Positions 1 to 9,807 of a DNA stretch of 19,141 nucleotides are shown piece after piece; positions within the stretch are counted from its first letter, which is position 1; each line of letters starts with the position of its first letter. The stretch spans positions 1 to 19,141 of the forward strand of contig JAEUWP010000425.1 in assembly GCA_018524725.1 (NCBI GenBank), given 5' to 3'. The position numbers and the translations under genes are program-made. The stretch is from Podaxis mareebaensis (lineage: Eukaryota; Basidiomycota; Agaricomycetes; Agaricales; Agaricaceae). Below the pieces are notes generated by a model. The model ran no database searches. It was given only the letters and a program-made list of their open reading frames with translations, and was not told where the DNA came from.

Positions 1-577
1 GGTGCCAAAGCACTTTCTAAGTGCCTTTGCCACCTTGAAAAGTAGCTATTTATTTTTTTTACAGTATATCGCCCATAATCCAGTCAATTCAATATTCAAG
101 AATGAAATAAACAGAAAGCTGTCCGGCTCACCAATGCGGTTCTGAGGACAAAACAGCAACATCACCCCAGTGTGTAACAGTGTAATAATATCCACCGTGC
201 GCACAGACAACTGCCCGGAGCACCTCGAGACACCTGCAAGCATGTTTGGCAATGAGCCAAGTGCTTCAATTAACACCGAGCACCTCTTACCAAATCACGA
301 GTACCTTAATCATCCCAACAGTCACTTCAGTCTGGGAAATTAATGAAGTAGACTACGCAGTACTTACGAGGACTTTCAGTAGACGTGGGTCCCTCGGAAA
401 CCTGGTATAGTAAATCCAACACTGTAACGTCGTTATACCAAGCAACCTGGTGCGGATGGTATGGTTAACTCTGGGTAAGGTCAAGACGTTAAATAGTGCG
501 CACCCAATCGACGCGAAGGCACCAATCAACCATGCACCTATGGTAGAGGAAATGTGAAGGTGAGGTGTAGGAGCCAT
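1..577 (-). CDS. DUF6534-type multi-pass membrane protein, 5' part (3' end off window)
   Basis: The gene starts at the ATG at 577-575. Exons that keep one frame are 504-577, 368-446, 291-304, 132-233 and, less surely, 1-33. The introns (447-503, 305-367, 234-290, 34-131) all begin GT and end AG. Exon 1 gives a first membrane segment (IGAWLIGAFASIG) that joins to LLGITTLQCWIYYTRFPRDP, the usual loop after helix 1 in this basidiomycete family. The 14-base exon 3 supplies VLVIW and restores the family spacing between the Lys and Trp of helix 2. Exon 4 gives the conserved HGGYYYTVTHWGD stretch. Known family members have about seven helices and no assigned function; they are abundant in mushrooms. 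The last intron (98 bases) is longer than the others, so the 33-1 exon is tentative. The family call rests on recognised motif order, not on a search. Confidence 0.7.
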
Positions 578-2334
578 GTCAATTGTTTCAATGAAGCAAA
601 GCCGGATGTACAGGCCTTTTTAACAGTTTCTGACGAGACGTCGCACTGTAGCCATCAGCTTCAAGTAAAAATAGACCAGCAGGAAGATGGCGCTCATCAA
701 AATTCTCGGGAGCGTTACTCTCGCGACCAAAGGCGGTTATACAGCTATGGGATCTTCCTAGTTGCGTCTTGTGCCACTGTTGAGATCGGGCAGCAACTGG
801 AGCTGAGTATCATTGCAATAGAGCGGATACATAGAACCAAAGGGCCCGGTATGTGAATATCGCATGCATAACATATGTCAAGAAAGGTGCAATGAATTCC
901 GACGTGGCGTGATGATGAAACCGTTGATTTGGAAAAGAACGACTCTTTCATTACCTTGGGCGCCAGTCACAGAGAAATGAAAACAGGCGATCGCCATCCT
1001 TGAGAATTTCTGGACATTTGTAGAAGAGCACAATGATCTTGTTAAAATGCGTGATGTATTGAGCGGCCGATGGATGGTGATTCGACCGGAGGAACTACAA
1101 TTGCAGTTGTAGCGAAGGATGGCCGGACACACTTGAAACCTCGCCTGAACATTCCGTTTTGCAGTGTACAGAAACAAGGCATAATTCTACGCCCGCTTTT
1201 TATTCGCTCGCCTGGAGTCTCCATAAAAAGATAGCAATTGAGGCTGTGCAAGAAGACTAAAAGTGCTTCAGTTCTAAGGATCCCACCAATGTGACCTTTG
1301 ACGAAACGGAATGGCCGGATATGCACTATTTCCGAAATGATTTTATTACTATTCTCAAAAAGTGGATTTTCGCGGCGGGTGATTTGGGTATCCATGGTGT
1401 CGTACTAATGGTTGAGCCCATGTGAATGTGGAAATTTGGGAGGGGATTTTGCCAAAGCCTTGAGAAGTTCGCAGTCCATTAGCTAGCAATATAGGAGATT
1501 CACGCCGAGACGACGTCCGCGAACTTACACGCTTGGTCAGTGGGCTATTTCCTGTGACTTCACCGTAGCCTACGAGGCGAACGTAGGCTTGCAGCCAGCC
1601 ACTCACTGGTGTCCAACAGGCGGGGCGAATATACGCATGGATCCTGCAACGGGTTCAGCTGTATGGATTTAGGAAAAAAAAAGAATCCAAAGGATCTTAA
1701 TCACATTATGTGTCATTAAATCTTCAAGAATCCAATGTTGAAGTCGATCCACCACCTCAGCTCCCCCGTGGCGTAGCCACACATCCAAACTTTTGGAAAA
1801 ATCAAGATGGGAACATAGGTTTTGATGCGAGCTTGACGCGCATGAAAACAAGGCACGATCACCTGTTATTCTCTGTGAGATTATTTAAAGATGATTGACA
1901 AACCTGTGACGCACCGGTTTCGCAAGTTGAACTTCCACAGCGAAGGTGTGGTCATTTGATTTGCCGCTTGAGCCCATTTGTTGGCGGTGTTTATCCGACA
2001 TTTTCCTGGTCTCTATTTTCGATACCAGAAGCAGGAGCTTACTATCTCGACAGACTTGTGTTATGAGTGGACAACTGATGTAATGGGGTGAATGCATCCG
2101 CGAACGTCATCAGATTGTCGATGGAGGATAGAACAAGTCACTTACGAAGCATATATAGATTTAGATACTTCTCCAGGTCTGCGCAAGTCTCCACCAGGGA
2201 GGAGGCAAGTTAATAAAGGGAACGCACAACATTAACCAGTCTTTGTACTTGCCCTGACTTCCGATATGGAATACATCTCGTCCCTGCCTTTATTCGTTCG
2301 TATTCAACGTGGTAGATTTCACCACCACCTCGAG
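578..2334. other. No recognisable gene
   Basis: I find no protein family here. Short open stretches exist on both strands, for example minus 1042-1395, and plus 1710-1898 with a proline-rich start, but none has motifs, a consistent splice chain or a longer open frame than chance allows. There is a run of nine A at about 1673-1681. The first part should hold the promoter of the minus-strand membrane protein gene that starts at 577. A lineage-specific gene with many small exons cannot be excluded. Confidence 0.4.
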
Positions 2335-4050
2335 CTATGTCGAATACACTTGAACGATTCCACCCCGCTTGATCACCAAGCGCCTAATAAATCTGAAACC
2401 ATCAAGGACTAGACCATGGATCGACACACCACCGGCTGGCTCAAATGTAACCATGCTATTGTGGGGCCAAGTGATCAACTTGATGGTGGATTCCGGTTGC
2501 ATACTGATGGCCAAAGTGGTCGAACAGAAGGAATGCCATACAGAAGCGCGTTCGTCGGATGCTTCAATGCCAGGGTGACGGGTTTTGAGAGCAGACGAAG
2601 GTGTTGATAAAAAAGCAAGCGTGGTGATCTCCGAACGATTGAGATTCCCTCTATCGTACCATCTGTTCACAGCGGAAAACACGCGCGCAATGACGTATCC
2701 GGATCAGATTTGACCTGAGTCGAGATACCCTTGTAGTTCGAGACACGCCCAGGAGGCAATTGAGAACCTTCCTGAAACAGGCAATCATAACGTCGGGCGT
2801 GGAAGGTCTCGAAAAAGGTAGTCAAAACAGGAAGCGAGCCGAAAACGGTCCATCCGAGATCATCAACGAGGTATTCACAGCGTGAAAGTATGATAGCGGT
2901 GTACTCGTGCTTTTCCATTACGTGAGTTGCAGGCCTATTTTCAAGAGTTGGCATAATCGGCTCTGCCAGACGGTTTAAGCAACAAACATCCAAGAAGGTT
3001 TAATGAACGGATGCGCAGTTGCTACCCGGGGCAATGAGAACTGCGAAAAGATATGCAGACCAAGGATCATTTCCCACAGCTTTTCGTTTGCCCGAGCGGA
3101 CGTTTAGAGTTCTCGTGGAAGGTAGAGGTGCGACTCGTCCCAAAAAGACTCTGTTCTTCTTTCGGTCCCGTATGACCGACTCAAAGCGGTAAGGAGGTGG
3201 ATCAAACAAATCCAAGCTTGAACCAGACTCACGTTGTCCGTATCCTCACGAATCAACTGATACGGCTCCCGAAATACACGATCAACAGGATAGCTGACGA
3301 GAAGTCTTGTCGCCGCACCGAACGAACCCCTTTGGAAGCGGTTTTGGGCAGACACTTGTAGAGGATAGACCACCAGCGCGAATGATGGCTTCAATGCAGG
3401 ACCAGGTCAGGGCGAACGATAAGTAAATCTTCCGCATCCAGACCCTTGCATACGCCAAGGACGCACTCCCAAATACAACCAAATAGGACTCCTCCATCCA
3501 TAAACTTTACATCCGGGAACGAACCACGAAGCCATTTTGCGAGCCATCCTTCTAGTCCCTTCCCAGTCCCTGAGCATCGCCTCATGCTCACCATTCGGCT
3601 TCCCAGTCACCGCAGCTAACAGATCATCAAAAGCCCACCTCGGCGAATTCAAAAACCATCCGAGCACCGAAGTAAACCTGAGTCGTATGCTTCTTCCTCT
3701 TGGGAAATCTGGAGATATCCCCAGATATCACTTTCAAAAAATGGGTGAGATAACATTTTCCAAGATGGGTCTTAGGACCAAATCCAACAGTGTCTGGTTT
3801 GAGTCGGTAGTCGAAATGATTGAATTCGCGATAGAAATATGGGTCCTATCCTCCAAGAGACGCTCGCTGCGATCAGGCGGTCCTTGTGTATGAAGACGTG
3901 GGTCGTCCGCTTGCTCGCCTGCTTTTCCGGTAACCGATTGTACCGACTCCCGGAGACGTGTGATCCAAGTTCATTAAGCCCCTTCCAAATTAACGGAGTG
4001 ATGGATTGGTTTCCCGAAAGTCTGTCCAACATCGCATGGCCCATGGAACG
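2335..4050 (-). other. Possible unrecognised or decaying minus-strand gene
   Basis: The minus strand carries several protein-like open stretches: 3407-3667 (includes WFLNSPRWAFDDLLAAVTG), the same frame again at 3104-3394 after a single TGA, 2667-2993 (includes LVDDLGWTVFGSLPVLTTFF) and 2335-2682. A further stretch near 3725-3850, entered at a possible AG acceptor, reads DPYFYREFNHFDYRLKPD. Frames 3407-3667 and 3104-3394 are in register and separated by only one stop. I could not link the pieces into one spliced frame and do not recognise a family. It may be a multi-exon lineage-specific gene or a pseudogene; transcripts would decide. Confidence 0.25.
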
Positions 4051-4460
4051 TCAATGGCAATTCCCTCGCAGCCATCTTTCTGTTCGGCCTTGTACGTCGG
4101 AGAGTGCAAGTCCAGCTAAGTCGGCTACAGTCAACCTACATACGTCGTAACAATCGAGGTACCATCTCACGTTCCTCTATGCGGCAAATTTTCTTTGCCT
4201 GATTGCCGCCGGGTTCCAGTTGCGGGCGACGACTGAGCTATCAGGGTATCCGTTCCAGCTTCGTTGACTGTGACTAGAGCAAGGTACGGCCTAATGTTGT
4301 GCTTGACAGGGCATATGGGTTTTACTCATTTGCAAGCGAGGCTTGAGAATGTGATTGTTAGTTGGTGGCAGGCGCTCTTGGGCTGTGCCGAACTGCGGAA
4401 GACTGCAGCTGATAAGTTACTCGGCGAGGTGGGAATTCAATTAGCAATCTATATGCGTAC

Positions 4461-4822
4461 TTGGTGCGACATTCGGGGTTTGTTGCTTTTGGGGTGCAAA
4501 ACTATAGGACGATCCAGACGAAGCCGGCGGCTTGGCTTTGGATTTCATGCGTTTGGTAGGCACGGATGGAGGCGGTGTGGGCAGTTGTACAGCGTCAGCC
4601 TCAACTCAAAATCAATAGCTGAGGACTTACCTCGGTGAACTGGAGGGTCTCCCGGCTGGAAGCATTCGAGACATCAGCTACCATCGCCAAAAGGAGCGGG
4701 AACCTCAAGTAGTCATTAACATTTTTACATTAACAAGGAGACTCGGAATGAGGCCATATTTTAGACTACGTTCCGTCTCTTGGGTCGGGATTACGCGGTC
4801 GTTCAGCTTCATTGTTGTCCAT
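4461..4822 (-). CDS. Candidate first exons of an unrecognised gene
   Basis: Reading down from an ATG at 4822, segments 4770-4822, 4631-4703 and 4461-4599 form a phase-consistent frame. It encodes an acidic, proline-containing start (MDNNEAERPRNPDPRDG), then PLLLAMVADVSNASSRETL, then LPTPPPSVPTKRMKSKAKPP, a Pro/Lys-rich low-complexity stretch. The implied introns are 4704-4769 (66 bases), 4600-4630 (only 31 bases, which is suspiciously short) and one opening at 4460 with GTACGC, closing about 52-68 bases later. A later ATG at 4684 is an alternative start. It may be the 5' end of the unresolved minus-strand material at 2335-4050. A plus-strand frame at 4264-4638 competes for part of this DNA. 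No family recognised. Confidence 0.28.
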
Positions 4823-5234
4823 TGCCAACTTTCGTTCACTTGTGAGTTCCGTTACTTTCGTTGTTAGGTTGTTGCTGACCCGCTTTGGTTTACTAGATAT
4901 CACGAAGTATACCATTAGATGTCTCCTGCATCTACGACCTGGATGATGATGGACTACGACTCGCACGGCGATGCCATGGCTGAGGGAGAAACCTGCGACA
5001 CCTTCTGTGAGCGACGGGCCAATGAAGGAGACAAATGAGCATTCGGTAGTGTTGGAAGAAACGCCGTTGTCGGCTGGTTGAGACGCTGTGAAATTGTGAG
5101 TGGCCAAGACCTTGAACAAGACGCGGATGGTCACATCATGTGCTCGTGACCCAAAGAGCGAGGAAGAGAAACACGACAAAGGTCTACCATTATTAGATAA
5201 AGTCGAATGCAATAACAAGTCCATACATGCGTGC
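4823..5234. other. Intergenic: downstream of the capsule-associated-type gene
   Basis: This stretch lies between the stop codon of the minus-strand SGNH-like gene (5235) and the candidate start at 4822. It should contain the 3' untranslated region and polyadenylation site of the former and, if the candidate gene is real, the promoter of the latter. An open frame crosses it on the minus strand (4766-5275), but it overlaps the last coding exon of the SGNH-like gene in another frame and shows no domain, so I treat it as chance. Confidence 0.4.
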
Positions 5235-7069
5235 CTAGTTTGCAAAAATGCCCACAATTTTGAACATCGGAACACCCTTTCCTTCCTCTCCCATCAACAG
5301 ACACTCGACAAAGTGCGATCCTCGTGACACAAAATGATCGATGAGCGTAAGCCTGTCAGAATGTGTCATTATCAAAAAGAACGGGTCGAGGGAAGAGATC
5401 CTTACGTGACCTGCACACCATTTCCCTCCTCACGCTCGTTGCTAAGCACTTTGCGACCTGGATAATTATCATCTACCCAACATTCAATCTGGCTTCCACC
5501 TTCTGCCAATCGATCCTTCCCTTCCTTGAGGTAATAAATACCAACATCTCCATGACCAACGATGATTGGGATACGAATTCTGCTCAACGGGAGAGAGCTA
5601 TAGAAGTAATGCGCAGCAGTCGCACCACCTTCGACATCCTGTTTTGTGTGAGCAGTAGATGGATGATGGACAGCCCAACCTGAGCCATAGAATATTGAGG
5701 GAGGTAAGGGATTAATAAGGTCGTTGGCTGAGACGCAATAGGGAGCAATCTCCTCAAATTTCTTATCGGTAGGGCGAGTGGACATGAGCCCCACAGGAAC
5801 TTTGAGATGGGGATCGGTAGATTTGCGCGAAGCATCCGGTTTGGAACGTTCACCATCCTCGTTTTGTTCGGCTCCAGGTTCAGGTACGCCCTTTCGCAGA
5901 CCAAGGCCACCAAAGAGACCAGGAGAAGATTTGTCGCCCTGAGTGGGGTCGATCTCCTCACCAATAGCGATGTTCCAGGCTTGGCATGTCATGGATTGGA
6001 AATAGGAAATTAGGACGTCGGCGAGGAGGTTGTGACCCTCGGGATTAGCAAGGATAGGATCTGCATAGTATTTGCTGATCTTCTTGGGGTCCTGAATATA
6101 GTCGTTAAAAAGGAGGGATTTCGTGCTAAGATGAGGAACGTCGTAGAACTGGGCCACGACGTCATGCCAATGGTCGGGACCAGTATATCTGTAAGCCTGA
6201 TAAACCTGTGGAGCAAAGTGGCCCAGGACAAGAACGGCAGGTTGCTCGGGGCGGATGAGGAGCGAGCGGATCAAAAACTCGAAGTTCTGGATTTTATCCT
6301 CGTCCCTGAGAGAAAATCAGATGACAGAAATTTCAATAAGACAAATAAGCAGCACATACGGCGTATCATCCGAGTCGAGCTCTACAATGACAAGGTCTGT
6401 AACGTCCGGGATGTGATGAGCGCTACAATAGCCGAAGTAGTCGGAGTTGGTACGGCGCATAGCACCGTTGGTGAGTTCTGTAGCGGGATGGGGAAAGATG
6501 GTGTTCCACCAGTCAAAGAACCTGGAGGGATAGCATTTTGAGGAAATGGGGTCGTCGCCAGCGCCATGGCATGCGGAGACTAGGAAGGAAACTTAAGCGA
6601 GAAGCAATGTAAAGAGGAGGGACTTACTGGAGCCACCAACAATGCTGATTGTGACCGGCCGGCCAGAAAGAGCTCTCCTCAGTACGCGCTGGATGCGATA
6701 GCCAGTACCTAGATGGAGGCGGGTTTGAGAAAGGGGGCCAGCGCCATACTTGGCAGCAAGGGTGTCTGTGGGGCCGTTAACGGGGCAAAAAGGGAAGGGA
6801 TTTTGAGGAGAGGCGGAAGTATTGAAGTAGTTCTTTGGCTTGAGGTCTGCACTGGCGTAGGAAGGAAGGGGAGTCGGGGAGTGGCCAGGGAGGAGACGGT
6901 GGAGGAGGAAGATGGTACCAAGAAGAAGGACGATGACGAGCCAGATGGGGTTGGAGACACCGAGGGTGCGTGAGGCCGAGCGGGGGTGCTTCTCGTCTGC
7001 AGCACCGATCGAAGAATTTGAGGATTGAGGAGAGGAGATGCGGGGGTTGCGCCTCCGCTGCATGGACAT
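5235..7069 (-). CDS. Capsular-associated-type SGNH/GDSL-like membrane protein
   Basis: Exons 6628-7069, 6360-6579, 5406-6305 and 5235-5352, with introns of 48, 54 and 53 bases (all GT..AG), give 559 aa. Residues about 42-57 form one membrane segment after a basic Ser-rich N-terminus, so it is a predicted type II membrane protein, probably Golgi. Intron 1 lies exactly in an SGNH block I-like motif: joined exons give VGGSISACHGAG at 144-155. A DPILANPEGH stretch at about 303-312 has the Asp and His expected of a block V. The C-terminal exon (HFVSRGSHFVECLLMGEEGK) is conserved in mushroom homologues annotated as capsular associated protein, which I relate loosely to Cryptococcus CAP64/CAS3-type proteins involved in capsule O-acetylation. 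A linker around 380-430 is Lys/Asp/Pro-rich. The substrate is inferred from family and neighbour only. All exons are intact. Confidence 0.85.
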
Positions 7070-7117
7070 TGGTGGTAGAAGAGGAAGAGTCGTGTGAATT
7101 TCATCCTGCCTCTTGCT
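7070..7117. promoter_or_regulatory. 48-base bidirectional start region
   Basis: Only 48 bases separate the start codons of the minus-strand SGNH-like gene (ATG 7069-7067) and the plus-strand mannosyltransferase gene (ATG 7118-7120). Both starts are supported because each is followed by a basic stretch and a membrane anchor. Core promoters and 5' leaders must therefore overlap each other or lie inside the opposite gene's first exon. The stretch is purine-rich on the plus strand in its first half. No TATA box is evident. Confidence 0.6.
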
Positions 7118-8788
7118 ATGAAGCCATCCAACGTCCGCAAGATCCCAACCTCTGCTGCAGTCGCCGTTGGCGTCTTCCTCGGCTTCTTCTTTGCCAGACT
7201 CATTCCCTGGCCAGCCGTGTGTCTTCTCCCTCTTTCTTTTTCAAATTTCTCACTCCCATTTCTTCCAGTCATCCTCTCCCATCTGGCGCTCTGGCCACGT
7301 TCCCTCCCGCACTCACCAAAAGTCCCGCGAACCAATTCCTCTCCCAACTACAGCCCAGCGCCAGCGCGTTCTCGAGCTCCTCACAACCCTCTCTCCTCAC
7401 TACACCAAAGAGTGCACCCGTAATTCCCAGCCCCTCTACGTCCAGCAAGTCCTCGACCGCTACGCGTCACTCATAGGCTTCACTCCTCCCTCAGACCGCT
7501 CCTGGATTGGCTCTCTTCTCGGTTTCTCACCAGCTGATGACCACTCCCATGTTCGACGCTCAGACCTCTCTCCCAACCAGGAGCACAAGTATTTCTTTGC
7601 CATCAACCTCTACAACTCATTCGACGTCATCCCTGATCTCTTCGCTACCCTTTTCCGCGTAGCCTCCATTCTCGGCTACCACAATGTCTTCGTCTCCATC
7701 TACGAGAACGGATCCAACGACCAAACCAAGGCCCTCCTCCGTATCTTTGACGCACTGACCCGTAGTGTTGGTATGCGTGTCACCATCCGCACTTCTCAAC
7801 GCACCCGAGGCCAGTTTAACCATCGTATCGAGTATCTCGCGGAAGTCCGTAACTCTGCTTTCGTTCCTCTACATGAACTCCGCGACGCCGAGAACGAATA
7901 CTTTGACACCATCATTTTCATGAATGACATTCTCCCATGCGTTGATGACCTCCTCGAGCTAATCTGGCAATCCAGGAAGAACAACGCTGGAATCACTTGC
8001 GCCGCCGACTACATGTATCACTCCGAGATAGGTGCCCCCGTCTTCTACGACAACTGGGTTGCCCGCGATATCAACGGTACGGCTCTCGAAAATGCCCCCT
8101 TCGAGAGAGTATTCCACCACCAAGAGTCTTCCCAGCGCTTCCAACGCCACCTCCCAATCCAAGTGCAAAGTTGCTGGAACGGTATTGCCGTTCTCGATCC
8201 TGCTCCCTTTTACTCATACCCCCACGTCCGTTTCCGCATGGCAAGAATCACCGAAGGCGAATGTAGCGCTAGTGAATGTAGCCTCATATGTAATGATTAC
8301 TGGGAAGCCGGATACGGTAGAATCCTCATGGTTCCCCGAGTTAAACTCGCATACGACAGCGTATGTACTCGATTCACCCAACTCTATCCCTGCACTATCT
8401 CATTCACGTTCTTCCTAGCGCGTATTTGACATTATTCACCCCTCTCGAAGAAACCTCACTGCCATCCGTGGCTATGTGCGACTTGGCGGTCTGCCCGATG
8501 ATCCAAGAACTGATCCTCAAGACCGGTCTTGGTTCGGACCGCATGATCGTCTCTTCACAGAGGAGGAAAGCCAGGAACTCAACTTTGTTCCTGGTCCTGA
8601 ATATGGTTTGTTCTTCTACTTGTATACGGCTACCCACATTGATCATTCTCTTCGCAGTCTGGTGCTGGGGTTGGGATGGTGCTGGAGACCTTGATGGACC
8701 AGATGTTGATCCTGTCTGGGAGAGAATGCCAAACAAGTCCACTCACTCGGATGCTATTGTTATTCGGCATGATCGCAGCATGCTGTGA
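7118..8788 (+). CDS. GT69 alpha-1,3-mannosyltransferase, CAP59/CMT1 family
   Basis: Four exons, 7118-7216, 7269-8360, 8419-8605 and 8658-8788, with introns of 52, 58 and 52 bases, give 502 aa. This is close to the roughly 450-500 aa of Cryptococcus CAP59 and CMT1. Residues about 11-28 are a signal anchor. The catalytic region starts near 141 (YFFAINLYNSFDVIPD) and contains IYENGSND at about 177-184, an acidic MND at 251-253 followed by CVDD, and the C-terminal WCWGWDGAGDLDGPD at about 461-475, all typical of the CAP59_mtransfer family. Known members transfer mannose in alpha-1,3 linkage from GDP-mannose in the Golgi. The start is ATG 7118; a GTG 24 bases upstream in the same frame is not needed. 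The first intron could instead end at 7322, which also keeps frame and would remove 18 residues. The divergent neighbour is a capsule-associated-type protein, which suggests a shared polysaccharide pathway. Confidence 0.9.
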
Positions 8789-9119
8789 TGCCTGTTATGT
8801 TAAAAATAGTGGTTCGCAGGGCCAAGAAAGTGTTGACAGGGTTGAATACAGTAGACTGGTGCGTTGACATCTTCTCAAAAGGATGTAATGACATTCTGTC
8901 GCTCGAGGGTCGATAGAAGTAAACGCAACGCGCTTGGTCGAGTCTTGAAGCCTTTGAGCGAAGCGTTTAGTTCTTGCCTCGAGAAGTACAAGATTTGTCT
9001 GAACCTACGACCCAATATATTATAAGTATTAGGCACTTCACTGTCGTCGAATTTGCTAAGAGCGTACGTCCAAGAATGCTCATGAAAAGTCCCGTATACA
9101 CCAGGCGAGGGTTTGCTGC
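8789..9119. other. Intergenic between convergent genes
   Basis: This 331-base gap lies between the stop of the mannosyltransferase gene (plus) and the stop of the unknown minus-strand gene at 9120. It should hold both 3' untranslated regions. An AT-rich stretch around 9016-9030 could serve polyadenylation. I see no RNA gene or repeat. Confidence 0.45.
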
Positions 9120-9560
9120 TTACTGACTTGTTACTTGCGAATAACCTCCGTGAGATCTTTCGGAGATAACATCCTGCCCCGGGTTTGTTCCAGTCTTAGA
9201 TTAGTGCTTGATTTGTAGTTCCGCGCGAGACCTGAGACTACTCAAATTCACCTACCGAGAAGTGCAATTGCACTCCTGTTCTATAACTAAGGGCCTTGCG
9301 CTTTCCGCCTTCCAGTATCCGGTCACGCTCAGGCTCTGACAGCTGTGTCGGAATGAAATAAATAACTGCCTGAAGTTGTGCTGCACGTTGGGAGCGTTGT
9401 TCTTCACGCGTGTCATTTCCATCTGTCAGATCTATAAGAAGTATACAAACAGTCCACGCTTTGATTTCGACGAAGACTACGGACGAATGTTGTGCCCCTT
9501 TGTCCTTTAACTGTTTCCTATCCTGGCAGAGAGTCGAGCTGCATCGCTGCGGCTACTCTT
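9120..9560 (-). CDS. Unrecognised protein, 3' exons
   Basis: A long protein-like frame on the minus strand runs from about 9555 to 9256 (includes VEIKAWTVCILLIDLTDGND and SEPERDRILEGGKRKALSYR), then splices over a 61-base GT..AG intron (9195-9255) to a final exon 9120-9194 ending in TAA. The upstream end is not resolved: an in-frame stop lies near 9557 and several AG acceptors are possible between about 9490 and 9560. The first exon may begin at the ATG at 9809, which opens 35 acidic codons (MFRLQDWRSEVVSEGEEPEM), but I could not connect it. The protein has a hydrophobic beta-like segment followed by a charged region. I do not recognise a family. It is convergent with the mannosyltransferase gene. 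Confidence 0.5.
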
Positions 9561-9742
9561 GTCAGAATCTCCGGCAGAAAAAGGACAATAGAATAAAACA
9601 AGCACACAAAGTCACTGCCATGGAGACCTCCGTTAGGAGATGATATCTTGAGATCTACCGTCTGCGGTGTGCGTGGGTATTTACCGCCAGTGTTTGAGTA
9701 TTCATGGTGGTTTGCGAGGATAAATATCCGGGACAATCATCT

Positions 9743-9762
9743 CCAGAACCATTTCTGGTTCT
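9743..9762. repeat. Overlapping short inverted repeats in a promoter
   Basis: CCAGAA (9743-9748) is inverted at 9753-9758, and AGAACC (9745-9750) is inverted at 9757-9762, so two perfect 6-base dyads interlock within 20 bases. They lie 45-65 bases upstream of the plus-strand start at 9808 and are followed by a pyrimidine-rich tract (CTTCACCCTCGCTCAC), as expected near a fungal transcription start. They could be a transcription factor site or chance. Confidence 0.35.
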
Positions 9763-9807
9763 TCACCCTCGCTCACTACCTCGCTGCGCCAGTCTTGTAG
9801 TCTGAAC

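Noticed and set aside
4264..4638. 124-codon plus-strand frame with a helical, Leu/Ala-rich first half
   Set aside because: It opposes a phase-consistent Pro/Lys-rich minus-strand exon at 4461-4599 and has no recognised motif; I could not choose it as a gene.
4766..5275. 169-codon open frame on the minus strand
   Set aside because: It overlaps the last coding exon of the SGNH-like gene in another frame and shows no domain; it is probably chance plus 3' untranslated sequence.
6032..6541. 169-codon plus-strand frame
   Set aside because: It is antisense to exons 2 and 3 of the SGNH-like gene, which read into conserved family motifs.
6709..7347. 212-codon minus-strand frame and the plus-strand frames at 6713-7476
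   Set aside because: They are shadows across the first exons of the two divergent genes, whose spliced products carry clear membrane anchors and conserved motifs.
8800..9110. tRNA or other small RNA gene
   Set aside because: No B-box-like GGTTCGAATC sequence or cloverleaf could be found here or elsewhere in the window.
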